Shown here one piece after another: positions 28,862 to 40,500 of a stretch of DNA of 64,000 nucleotides. The notes under the pieces are model-generated. The model was not told the origin of the DNA. It saw nothing but the letters and a program-made list of their open reading frames with translations, and did no database searches. Position 1 is the first letter of the stretch. The number at the start of each line of letters is the position of its first letter. The stretch comes from Rhynchopus sp. YZ270_cl-10 (Eukaryota > Euglenozoa > Diplonemea > Diplonemida > Diplonemidae): contig OZ037907.1 in the NCBI GenBank assembly GCA_964035575.1, positions 620,001 through 684,000 on the forward strand, in the 5' to 3' direction. Position numbers and translations under genes: made by a program.

Positions 28862-31800
28862 CTATGCAAGCCGGTTCAATGCCTCTTGCTTTGTTGATAC
28901 GTATGGGCTTTCTGGGCGGAGCAATTTGAGTTTTTCTAGGCAGGCCTGCGCGATTCGCTTTCCCCGAGCAGCGTTTTCTTCGCGTGTACGACGTTGGTCG
29001 TCGAGTTTTGCTACCGCTTCACGGTATTCCTTGCCTTTTAGCTTGGCAGCATCGGGTTGACGGACTGCAGGACAGAGTTGAGGCCAATCCTTTATAATGG
29101 TCTCCACCACCTTCCGCAATGCAAACCACAAATGCTCTGTGTTATGCGCAGCACTCCCTACCTCCTTCAACAGCGTCGTTAACGACTCCCACACACTAAC
29201 ACCGTCACCACGAACAGAGGACAACCAATAGTACAGCAAAGGGGTGCTGTCCACCCCAGGAATATCCTTGCGAAGCGAATCTATCGCCGAAGAGCTAAGG
29301 GTAGGGGCCTGCGAGATGATCCCGACCAGAACACAGAGAAGCCGCCCTGCAACACTGCTGTCCCATTCATTCCAGGCTTGCTCTGCAAGCCGTGCAGGAA
29401 CCGACGCTGGGGTAATCCTTTTGGTCATATCAGGAAGCCCTTCCGCGTCCTTCTGCAGATGATTCCAGGACTCCAACACCTTAAAGGATGCTGTAAAGTT
29501 TTTCAACAAAAAGGATCCTTGAGGGAGCGACAACAACAACTTCTTTTGCAACGGCTTGGCACGTGGTCCTGACACCCCTACTGCCGCTGCATGCATAAGA
29601 CAAGCAAGAGAGTTGGACTGCTCTGCAGTAGCGTAGGCTGCGTCCTCCTTCCCTGCGAGGAGCTGTTTGCGGAAGGTCAAAAAGCTTTTTGCATCCTGCA
29701 GCTTTTCCGAGCAGATTGTCCCTGCGGCAGTGTCTAAGGCGTGCTGCGCTGCAGCCCAATCATTCTGCATGATATGACTGTAGATAATACCTTGATGCAC
29801 ATCCCAACGGCTCCAATCTAAGTGATCCGCCTGCCCTTCTTCAAGCGTTTTCGATAAAATCTGGATCGCAGTGTCATAATCGCCCTTCGCATAGTGGCAT
29901 AACCCAAGCAACGTCGCGCCCTCAGCATACCCCTCTGCAGCAATGTCCTGCACCACCGCCATGCACCACTGCAGCGCAGGCAGCTCCGCACCCTCCTCCG
30001 ACTGCTGCGCCACCTCCGCCCCTTCAGCCTCATCCTCAATCTGCACGACATCCTCCCATGCCCTCTGCTCTCCATGAAACAGCTCTGGTGCCGCATACAA
30101 CAGCAGCCCCAACGCATACCGGGCTTTGAAAAGAAGAATGCTGTCTCGTGTAGTGGCCTCCTCCGAAACTCTCTTCAAAACCGCAATGCATCGTGACAGA
30201 ACACTCGCAATGTCCTCTGTGCTGTCCGAGAGCACCTCAGGGTGGGAGACAAGGAGGAGTGTGAAGCGGTAGAGCACTTCAACCGTGTTTGCGATGTGAC
30301 GGGCCCCGGAACGCTTTCCTCCAGACACAACAGAGCGGACCAAAGAAAGCAACTGTGCAGAAGCAACCTGAGTACGGCGCTCATTCCGTGTGCTCACGAC
30401 AGCATTGTGCAGCTCCCCCCCAGCCAGGTTGTGCCGCACGCCACTCAGTGTAAGCAGTCTCCGCAGCCTCGGGAGCACCTCAGTAAGACGCTCGCCTACG
30501 GGCAGTGCAGCGCATTTGTCGATGTCGGGCATTTCAATGTAGGATCCGTCGCTGTCGCTGCCCATGACCTGATGGGGGGGAGGGAGGGGAGGGGAGGGGG
30601 TAAATGGAATGAACGAAAGGGAAAGTGATGAACCACCCTTTTCTAAAAGGAGAGAAAAATTGAATGGGGTTGTGCATTAAATCGAAAAGATCTGAAAAAA
30701 AGGTTGGGATTGTACACCAAATAGTCAGATCTATACAATTTGTAATTATTAGGATCATTAGCATAGATCTGACCATTTGGTGCATGTGTCTAGGAAGGGG
30801 GTAAGTGGATGCATACTGCACGACGGAACGCAGGCCTTTCCTCACCGCTGACACTGTAGTACACGTGTCCGTCCTGGTTCTGGCGGAACTCAATGACAGC
30901 ATTGTCCTCCGGGTCGTAGTAGCGCACACGGGAGGGCCCAAGGCCGCCCTCGAGGAGCACCTTGAACATCAGAAGCTTTTCACTGTCGCTCTGCGCAAGG
31001 CTCAGGTCCGCTTCCTGAAAAGGGGGGGTGTGGGGGTGGTGTGTTTTGGGTTGCATTCAGCAGCAAAAGAGGAGAGTTGAAAGTGGAAAAAAAATAGGAT
31101 TGGACAATAACCATCTCTTACCGTAGCCACCTTTGTAAAAACCTTTTGTCTCTGAGGTTTGCTGGTCTGAAACGAAATCAGGAATAAAGATTTATTTTTT
31201 TTCGTTGATCGCACATCCACAAAACAACCCAACACATACCTGCTCTGGGTTGCGTCTGTACGAGCCTATCGCCTCCACAAACTTCGCGAGCCTTGCGATG
31301 GCTGGGTCTGCGATGCGGGTGGCGTTGAACTCTTGGAGGTAGTGCGCTGCACTTGCGTCGTCGAGGAGATGAGCACGCGAGAGCGACACACCAGCGAGCA
31401 CTGCGTCACGCGAGACAGGCTCTGCAGACTCGGCCTTGAGGTACGCACGCAGCAGCCTTTCTGCCTCGACGTTACGCCTCGCCCCCAGGTAGTGACAGAT
31501 CAACGCACGCACAGTCGACTCAAAATGCGGCACATCCTCCTCCGGTACAAGCTCCGTCAGCTCCGCCGCCACGTCCCCAGCAGCGCTGCTCCCTGCCTCC
31601 CCCTTCTTACAAATGACCCGCAGCTTGCTTGTCAACACCATCCTAAACTTATGGTACGCATGCGCCAAGGACCACTTCCCTACCTCCGCCTCCTTCACCA
31701 AGGTGATGCTGTTCTTCCCGGACACCCATTCCAGCACGTTCTCGCAGTCCTCTTGCGGCAGCACCGCGCCCGCTTGGTTCAGAGCCGACAACGCATCGTT

Positions 31801-34800
31801 CAGGTCACCCAGCTCTTCGAGAACCAACGCAGCGATGTTCAATGCGCTAGGATCTTCAGGATATGCAGCACGTACAAACATCGCCCTTTGTGAAAGCCCG
31901 CCAGGCAGATCTCCATACCGACGTGGCTGATAAAAGGTCTGCGCAACAAGAGAAAGAAGCGCAGTTTCGCGGGTAGGCTTCACCTGGTAAGCCTGCTCGA
32001 AGCAGCTCTTAGCATCGTATGTCATATTGCCGTAGGCAACCCTCACCAAGCTCATCCCTCTCCCAAGCCATGGCTCCGGAGCGCTCGGTACAATACTCTG
32101 TGCTCTCTCAAAAGACATCTTTGCCGTCCCTGCCTGTCCATTTAGAAGCAAAATCCACCCCTGAGCGCACCATGAAGCAAAACTCTGTGGATCTAACTCA
32201 AGCGCCTTGTTGACACACCATAACCTCCGGTTCGGCAAGGTTCTTTCTATCGTGCACCCAAGCAGGGTCCAGAACACTGCACACTTCGGAAGAATTTTGA
32301 TTGCCGAACGACAATGCGTTTCTGCAGCCTCTCTCACCGTTTCATCCCCTGCCGCATATTGGGCGAACTGTGTACGCGCTATGTCATAGTGTGCATACGC
32401 CTTTTCTGCAGGAACTCTGCTGACACGAAGGGTTTCTTCGTAAGCTTCCAGCGCTTTGGACAAAAATCTACTGGAGGATTGAGGCACGATGCTGGCACCG
32501 CCGAGGCAAACATCACCTTTTATGCGGAACGCAGACCCTGCGTTGTGACTGCAGCGGATGGCTTCGTCGGCTGCTGTGCAGGATTTGTCAAGAAGCGCTT
32601 CGCTCTCGTCAGCGGAGCGTTCTGCTGCCCCCTTCACCGCACGCTGCCACCTGCACTTCGCAAGCAGCAGCCACGACGCTTCAGACCCCGGATTCTCCGC
32701 AGTCACCTCCAGCAACACCTCCTCCGCCTCCTCCAATCGCCCCTCCCTCACCAAACACGCCGCCACACCATGCCTCGCCGCAAGCGTCACGCTCGCACTC
32801 TGCACCTCCCCCAACACAATGCTTTTATACAGACCCAACGCCCTCGGGTAATTCCCCATCCCTTCATACGCACGCCCCAACCCATAAATAACAACATGAG
32901 TATTAGAATAACGTACACAATGTTTAAGACAGGTTGCAGACTGTTCATAACGAGAGTTTTTAAGGCATTCGAAGCCCTGAAGGTTAAATGCCCAAAGGAA
33001 TTTTCGGATGGAGTCTCCACCATGATCTTCTGCAGCAGAAGTGACGGATTCGAGAATAGAATGGAGGGTGTCATGCTGTTGAAGCACACCAAGCATGCTG
33101 CAAAGACATTTGGCCGCCTCTGGGTCTAAAGGGTTGAGTGTGGTGCAGGCTGTGTATGCAGTCAATGCAACCTTATCATCCTCCGTTGGTGTAGGTGGGC
33201 ACGGCTTTGCGACTTCCCATTCTGCACAACGTGCTCCGTATTCGAGCTCAAATTGAGCCTTGGTATACCCTTTTCCATCAGTAGAATCAACACGCCGTTC
33301 TACAGTCCCCGCTGTCACCCATTGCTTGGTACCCCCATAACAGCTGCCGAATTCTTCTTTTGAATATGGGTTTCCGTCAGTGTCCTTTCTCTTCTGTTTT
33401 CCGAGGTAGTAGTGCCCTTTAACGCAATGTGGGCGGCTCAGGGAAGGGGCCATGGCGATGACGGTCTCCGCGATTTGCACTGCGTTCTCTTGTGAGGGTT
33501 GTCCGCCGGACTGCCAGAGGACCTCTGCCTTTGCGGAAAGGATGTGGGGGACTTCGCGGCGCGGGTTTGTTTGTCCTTCGGTATATTTTGCACAGTCTAG
33601 CGCATCGCTAATCTCTGTCAACGCAAGCGAATATTCCTTCAATGCAAGGTGTGTCTTTGCTGTAGTAAGCCGCGCTGCAATAAAAGCGGTTCCGGACCCT
33701 CTGGACGCCCCTTTTAATGCGTCAAATGCAGGCTGTGGAGGCCCGGTTGCAAGAAGAACCTCAGCGCGAACCACCCTGGTAGATAGCTCTGTGCACACCC
33801 CTACTGCAATAGAACTGACCTGGCGTGCCTTTACCGCCAGCCTCCCTGATGCGCAGCCGAGGGAAACGAGGTTGGCTAACCGCGCCCCCCATTTTGAGAC
33901 AGCCTCCTCGTTGAGGCTAAGGTGTGCACGGAAGGATAACGCAGATAGGCCGGATTCAGCAGCGGAGACTGCGTCTGAGAGACGCCCTAAACGGTATAGG
34001 GTCGCAGATCTGAGAGCATGAAAGCTGATGACCTCTGGGCACTCTTTTGCGGCAGCTTCCAACCACGCAATCGGTTCTTCCAAGTCAGAAGCATCATCCA
34101 GATGTGCCCACTCCCCAGCTGAATGCAAATGGAAGACATCGAACACCTCCCCCCTAGGCACATCGCTGACAGCAGCGATACGCCCTGCTGCAAGCACCCC
34201 TGCAGCAATGCGGGTATCCTTCTCAGTAAGGCAGGGTTCCTGAAAAAAAGGGGGGGAAATGGAGGGGGAAGAGGAGGGGGGAGTGAAGGGAGAAGAAAAA
34301 GGTATGATAGGGGAAATGGTAAGAGAAGTGGTGTGATAATAGAAAAGATGATGATCTTGAGAATTTGTTTTTGGTTTATGCTCTAGAAAAGACTGTGGGA
34401 TATTCATCGAATTTTAGAAAAAATCAAAAAAGGGGGGCAAGATGACCGCTCTTTAGATTAGTCTGATTAGATTATTCTTTGGTTTATTCATCAGTCGTTT
34501 GTTTGTTTTTTTTTTTATGTGTTATTGCTACTTGTGGGTGGCAATTTGTTTTAAGCAAGGCTCTTTAGATTAGTCACCTTGATGGTGGTGGTTATTGGGG
34601 TGGGATTGGCTTGAATTGCTTTAGGGGGTTCGGGGATAATACCTTTGGACACAGCGCATGGCACGCAGCAGAAAACACGTCGTCCAGCTGCGAGCTCTCA
34701 TCTGCAAAAAACGCCGCGCTCTGTTGGGGGATGTGATGTTGGTTTTTTTTTGACTCAATCAACCGTTTTTTGATAAGTCTTTTAGGAAGCTGATAGTTGC

Positions 34801-35857
34801 GAACAAACCAAAGAAATGAAAAAGTTGAACCATGAATATTGCCTCACCGTGCGTACACATCTTTTTTTGAAAACTAAGAAAGTATTTTCATCATATGCAA
34901 TCAATAAATTGATAGTATATGGTGAGGGATCAACAAAAATTGTTGTGTTTTGAAAACTAAGAAAAAAAAAGCACCTCTCGTTCATCACCGCTTTTTTCTT
35001 GAGAATATTTTCAAACTAATCTCAACGCAGCCCTCCCTGCACACATCATCGTTCCCACTTCAGTTTTCTCTTTCAAAAAGCTTGATAACACATACCTTCA
35101 GCACCATGTATGCTTGCCCTTCCTCACGGCGTGCCCCATCGACCACTTTTTGCAGTTCCCTTTGTGTCAACCGCATGAGCTGTTCAGTCCATTCTGTAGC
35201 TCCTTTCTTAAGGTTGTTCAATCCACGTTGGATGGCCCAGTCGACGATTGGGGTGTCTGCTATGTCACTGCGGGTGAGGCTGTTGAGCAGCAGTTCGTCA
35301 ACCTGCGGGTGGACACTAAAGATCAAAGAACGTCGGACGGAGGCGGTGGCGGCACAGCGCTGTGCAGTGCTGTCTGCGTTGATGGCACCCAGGAAGGGTA
35401 CCTGCAGAAGGTCCCTCCCCTCCTTGGTGCGCGCCTGCAGTTCGTTCCCGATGTACTGCTCGCATGTGGCTGACGGAAGCTTTTTCATATCGTACCCCGA
35501 CGTTATCTCCATAATAGTCTGCAGCGACTGCGCCGTCAGCTCTTCACTGTTTGAGAGGGAAACGATTTTTGCAAGCGTTTCTACAGATGCCTTATGCTTG
35601 GTGGTTCCCAAATACACGTCACGGAGACCCTTCCACGCAGGGAGCTGTGTGTCGTTCACTGCGACAGCCTTGTTGTAGCTGACCTCCGCCTCCTTCGCCT
35701 TGCTCAGCTTGAACTGCGCGGCCCCGAGGAGCACCCAGTAAAGGTAAGGGGTGTCCTCAGAGGCGTCCACCTCCTTCAGCACCGTTTCGCAGAGCTTCCA
35801 TTCCTCTGCTTCAAAATGCTTTTTCGCCTTCTTCACAGCCTCTTTTATTGCCGCCAT
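28862..35857 (-). CDS. SKI3: Ski3-like TPR protein of the Ski mRNA-decay complex
   Basis: Six exons, all introns phase 0: 35857-35096, 34720-34643, 34239-31240, about 31166-31122, 31014-30817 and 30568-28862; 1929 residues. Start set at MAAIKEAVKKAKKHFEAEEW, which matches the Ski3/TTC37 N-terminus; an in-frame ATG at 35911 is an alternative. The next TPRs (LYWVLLGAAQFKLSKAKEAEVSYNKAV, QLPAWKGLRDVYL) are typical of Ski3, and TPR helices continue through exon 3 (for example VVIYGLGRAYEGMGNYPRALGLYKSI) into exon 6. Known role: scaffold binding Ski2 helicase and Ski8, feeding mRNA to the cytosolic exosome. It is longer than yeast (about 1430) or human (about 1560) proteins. Residues ~567-624 contain two copies of a DG-x2-Y-(S/T)-K-x2-F-x3-YG motif. 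Without exons 2 and 4 (78 and 45 nt) the gene would look like three separate TPR genes. Confidence 0.82.
34879..34966 (+). repeat. Shortened copy of the 242-bp repeat inside SKI3 intron 1
   Basis: It matches the first 62 bases of the 26751-26992 copy, then a GTTGTGTTTTG piece after an internal loss of about 20 bases, and stops. It lies in the 375-bp intron between exons 1 and 2 of SKI3. Confidence 0.65.
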
Positions 35858-37579
35858 TTTATGGCCGCCTTTTTTCCCCCCTGGTAGTGTTTTGTTTTTG
35901 TATTGAGGCATTGCTCTGATATTATAAGGAAATGGTAGAAAGGGAAGAGTGGGTGGGGAGGTGTTTTCTTTTGAAAGATGCATGCTTGACATGGTGGCAA
36001 AAAAAAAAAATCATCGAAATGAAATAAAAAACAAAAAGATTGAAAGCTATGAAAGAGAGAGCTCGCTCTTTCCCCTCTTCGCAACACAAGCCTGTCCCAA
36101 TTTGCGATTACAACATCGCCACAGGTCAACTACAGGCTTGGGGAGAGGGGAGGAGGAGGAGGATGGGTTCTTAGATGCAGAACCCAATTTCGTTCTTCTT
36201 TCAAGAAAGAAAAAAAAAAGATTTTGTTTTTCTGGAGGGGGGTGGGCTGTAGAGAGTCTCGTACTAGGTTGTGTGGGTGTGTGTATGTATCCCTGCAACG
36301 CAACAAATGCGCAAAGTTGTTTTGTGGGAACTACGACAACGACAAGAACAGCGTCCCCTCAGAAAGGGACTGTTATAAAAAAGAGAAACAGCATTAAAAA
36401 AAAAAAGGAAAAAAAAGGTGGACATAGGCCTCTCGTGCTTAGTCGCCTTATTAACTTGCAAGATGAATGTGCCTCTCGTGCACAGATATCTTTATTTACA
36501 GTAAAACAACAAACATCAGAGTGAAAACCCCTCCTGAGAGTTTTGAAATTCCAAAATACATCTTAGTTTTTACCTCTCCGGTGTTTGCTGTCTTACTGTA
36601 TAAAAAAAACACACGCAACGACATAACAATGGCGCTAGGTACACGACGTTTTTGTATAAGGTGCAATACCAGGCACGACATTATCACAGATAGTCCCAAT
36701 GAGAACATGCCCGCAACATGCAGACACGGAAACACTGTTTCTTTAGAGACCAAACCCACACGAGCTTTGGCTTTTTTCTTCTGACACAAACGGGCACACA
36801 TGTACCAACCAAAAAAAAAAGCTGACCGAAATACAACCCGCTCGCGACAGTGTACCTTTGGTACACTATCACGAAGGGGGGGGAAAATGAGAGTAACGAA
36901 AGGCAACTTGGTTGTTTCATACAAAAAAAATATGCATGACAAGTCTAGCGAGGTATCGCCTTTAAAAATAGAAGAATAAACGGGGAGGGGAATCAAAACG
37001 TTCGCGGTGTGGACAGCAGATACCAACATACACAAAAATATGTAACTCTGATAGGTAAGGAAAGGGGGAAAAGGTTTTTTTTCGTTGATTGCTCAATTAC
37101 CCTGTTGGAGGGGGGGTGATTGGAGAACTATTTCTCCTTTTAAGCTACGCTTTGACAAGTTTGTAGGTATAAAAAAAAAATCTGCAAGGTGATTGATGTG
37201 AACTTCGGACTCACCAGTTTAGTCATCTTGGAGGAAGAAAAAAAAACATTGTCGTGGAAAGAAACATGATAGGCGGGGCGGTAATGTATTAAAGGATACG
37301 CGCGGTCACAGAATACTGACAGAGAGGACTCCCTTTCTCTTGTTCTTTTATTTTCTTTTGATCGAGAGGTCTCTCTGAGAGTCCGGACAACACTTTCACA
37401 GAGGTGTAGCTGTGTGAGGAAGGGGGCGTTGCTGGGTGCATCAAGGCAGAAGACAATTTATGTACGGGTTTGTACACGTGTTTCTGTTCGAACGAACGGT
37501 CCCTCCAAGGGAAGCAAAGTGAAGAAACAACTACAATGGAAGTGCGCGACATAAGAGGATGCTAATGTGCTTCCCAGGT
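35858..37579. other. Gene-free stretch between SKI3 and the astacin-like gene
   Basis: Contains recurring motif copies at 36420-36490 (two forms of GCCTCTCGTGC) and 36820-36885 (GTGTACCTTTGGTACAC, also a hairpin). A minus-strand open frame at 36496-37035 runs through these motifs and has no domain, so it is not accepted as a gene. Confidence 0.4.
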
Positions 37580-40500
37580 CTAGAGCACGGAGTGCTCCAT
37601 TTCCATTTCCACCAGAGGTGGCTCCACGTCTTCGCACATCGCGTAACTCAGTTGGTCCACTGAGATGCGCTGGCCGCCGCCCTTGATGAAGTACCACGCG
37701 GTACCAATAGCCGCCCCCACCGCCAACAAAGCACCCGCCACAATCAAAACGATCGCCAGAATCGACAGCCCGTCGCTCGAATCGGACTCCTCTTCCTCCG
37801 TCTCGGGCAGTTCAGCAGCCCCAAGGCTGCACGTCCAGTCCAGCGTGACGCTGCCGCCAGAACACAACGGCCCGGTTTCCTCAACGTCAATCAAAAACGC
37901 TTCGCCCGCCTCACTCAAGGTCACCTTCCAAGCATCTGCAGAAGGCCCGCTCCCCTGTGCAACGCCGTGCTTCATGGTGTAGCTCGTCACACTGTCGTTC
38001 AAACCGACTCTCAAAGAAAGCGACTCGCTGCAACCAACCGCCCAGCGGTACGGACCACACTCCGGGACATTGCGGGTGTACGTTCCGTTCGGCGACAGTG
38101 CGAGGTACTCAGAGGAAACGTTGGGTACGGTCCTGGCCACTGGTGCGCTCTCGCACATCCAAGAAAAGTCAAATGCAGGAGCCTCTGAATACGTCCCTGT
38201 GGTGCTGAGCAGCAGCGTCACGTTGCCGTTGGAGGGGTACTGCGCTGTGTAGAGAAGAGACGAGTCCTTCACGACGTCGAGCTCGTACCCATCGTTGTTC
38301 ATCAGAGATACGTACTCAGAGTTCATAAACGAAACGTTCGAGAACGTCCCCCGCAGCTTCCCGGTGCACTTGAATGTCCAGCACCTGGTGTACGGGCCAC
38401 TTCCAACTTCTTCGTACCTGACCTGTGACGAGCGAAGCTCCGAACACGCGTCTGAAAGGGGTGACTGCGTCTCTGCGGGTGCATCTGTGGGCGGAACACC
38501 TGGAATGCCTGTCGGCACCGAAGTTGGCACCGCAGTTGGCATGTCAGTCGGCGGGACACCTGGAATGCCCGTAGGCACAGCGGTGGGCACAGAAGTTGGC
38601 ATGTCAGTCGGCGGAACACCTGGAATGCCTGTCGGCACCGCAGTTGGCACAGCAGTTGGCATATCGGTCGGCGGGACACCTGGAATGCCCGTAGGCACAG
38701 CAGTTGGCACAGCAGTTGGCTCAGCAGTTGGCGGAACACCTGGAATGCCTGTCGGCACCGCAGTGGGCGCAACAGTGGGAACGGCAGTTGGCATATCAGT
38801 CGGCGGGACACCTGGAATGCCTGTCGGCACGGCTGTTGGCACAGCAGTTGGCATATCAGTCGGTGCAACACCCGGAATACCCGTTGGCGCAGCAGTTGGC
38901 ATATCAGTTGGCGCGGCAGTTGGCATGTCTGTCGGCGGGACACCCGGAATACCAGTTGGTGCAGCAGTTGGAATGGCTGTTGGCACAGCAGTTGGCATAG
39001 CTGTGGGCACGGCAGTGGGAGCAACAGTGGGCACGGCAGTCGGCACAGCAGTTGGCATGTCTGTCGGCGGGACACCCGGAATGCCAGTTGGCGCAGCAGT
39101 TGGAATGGCTGTTGGCACAGCAGTTGGCATAGCTGTGGGCACGGCAGTGGGAACGGCAGTTGGCATGGCAGTTGGCACAGCAGTTGGCATGGCAGTGGGC
39201 ATGTCAGTCGGTGCAACACCCGGAATACCAGTTGGCGCAGCAGTTGGAATGGCTGTTGGCACAGCAGTTGGCGCAGCAGTTGGCACGGCAGTTGGCACGG
39301 CAGTTGGTACGGCAGTTGGAGCAACAGTGGGTACGGCAGTTGGTGCAGCAGTTGGCATGTCAGTCGGCGGGACACCTGGAATGTCAGTCGGCACGGCAGT
39401 TGGTGCAGCAGTGGGAACAGCAGTGGGCACAGCAGTTGGCATAGCAGTAGGAGCAACAGTGGGCACGGCAGTTGGTGCAGCAGTTGGAATGGCAGTGGGC
39501 GCAGCAGTTGGAACGGAAGTTGGCGCAACAGTGGGCATGGCGGTTGGCACAGCAGTTGGCATGTCAGTCGGCGGGACGCCCGGAATGTCAGTCGGCACGG
39601 CAGTTGGTGCAGCAGTTGGCACGGCAGTGGGCGCAACAGTGGGCACAGCAGTTGGTATAGCAGTTGGCGCAACAGTAGGTACGGCAGTTGGTGCAGCAGT
39701 TGGCATGGCAGTGGGTACGGCAGTGGGCACGGCAGTGGGCACAACGGTGGGCATGGCTGTTGGCACGGCAGTGGGCACGGCAGTTGGCGTGCTCGTCGGT
39801 GCAGGCGTCAATGGTGCTGTGGTTTCGGGTGCAGTTGTGGGTGGCGAAGTTTCGGGCAGCGATGTTGTGTCAGCAAGACACGTGGTGAGAGGGTTTTCCA
39901 TCATAAACCACTTCCCTGCTGCCTCGACGTAGATGCACACACGGTACTTGCTCCCACCGGCCATGTCAGGCAGCACCCCGGCCTCCCACTCCAGCACGGT
40001 GTGGTCCAGCTTCAGCGACCCTGTCGACACTGAGCACGCGCCCAGTGGCTGACACTGGTTGGAAGCGTCGACACAGTCTGCAGATGCCTCTGGCACCAGA
40101 GCAACCTTGTCTGCCACAGACATTGTGTCTGTTCCTGCGAAGAAACGCAGCGTTGCTGCATCTTGTCCGATCTTTGGGCAGTCACTCGGCAAGACGGCGA
40201 AGGAAGGACCACGTGAGTCGCAGGCAAGGTGCAGGTCGTCGATGTACGACTCACGGCCAAAGGTAAGAATGTCGACCTTGTCGATCTGGTCGAACGACGC
40301 CGGCAGCGCCACCCCTGTCGCAGCCTCCATGCCGTCCACTTTCACACCAAATGTCCCTGCCGACCAGTCAATCAGGACCTGGATTTCCGCCCATGTGTTC
40401 ACTGAGGCGTCGGCGAAGCCTACAGTTGTGTCCGTTGTGTAGGAAAACTTCCCATCTTCGCACCCCTCGCAGAACTTGAGGTTTCCCCCTGAGTTGGAGA

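Noticed and set aside
36496-37035. 179-codon minus-strand open frame
   Set aside because: It passes through several copies of the recurring intergenic motif, has AT-type codon use and no recognisable domain or splice link.
38323-39744. 473-codon minus-strand Leu/Cys/Pro-rich open frame
   Set aside because: Alternative frame of the same repeat, with no domain and no use of the signal peptide.
38295-39932. 545-codon plus-strand open frame rich in Val-Gly-Thr-Ala
   Set aside because: Antisense shadow of the 12-bp coding repeat in the astacin-like gene; a repeat step divisible by three keeps all frames open.
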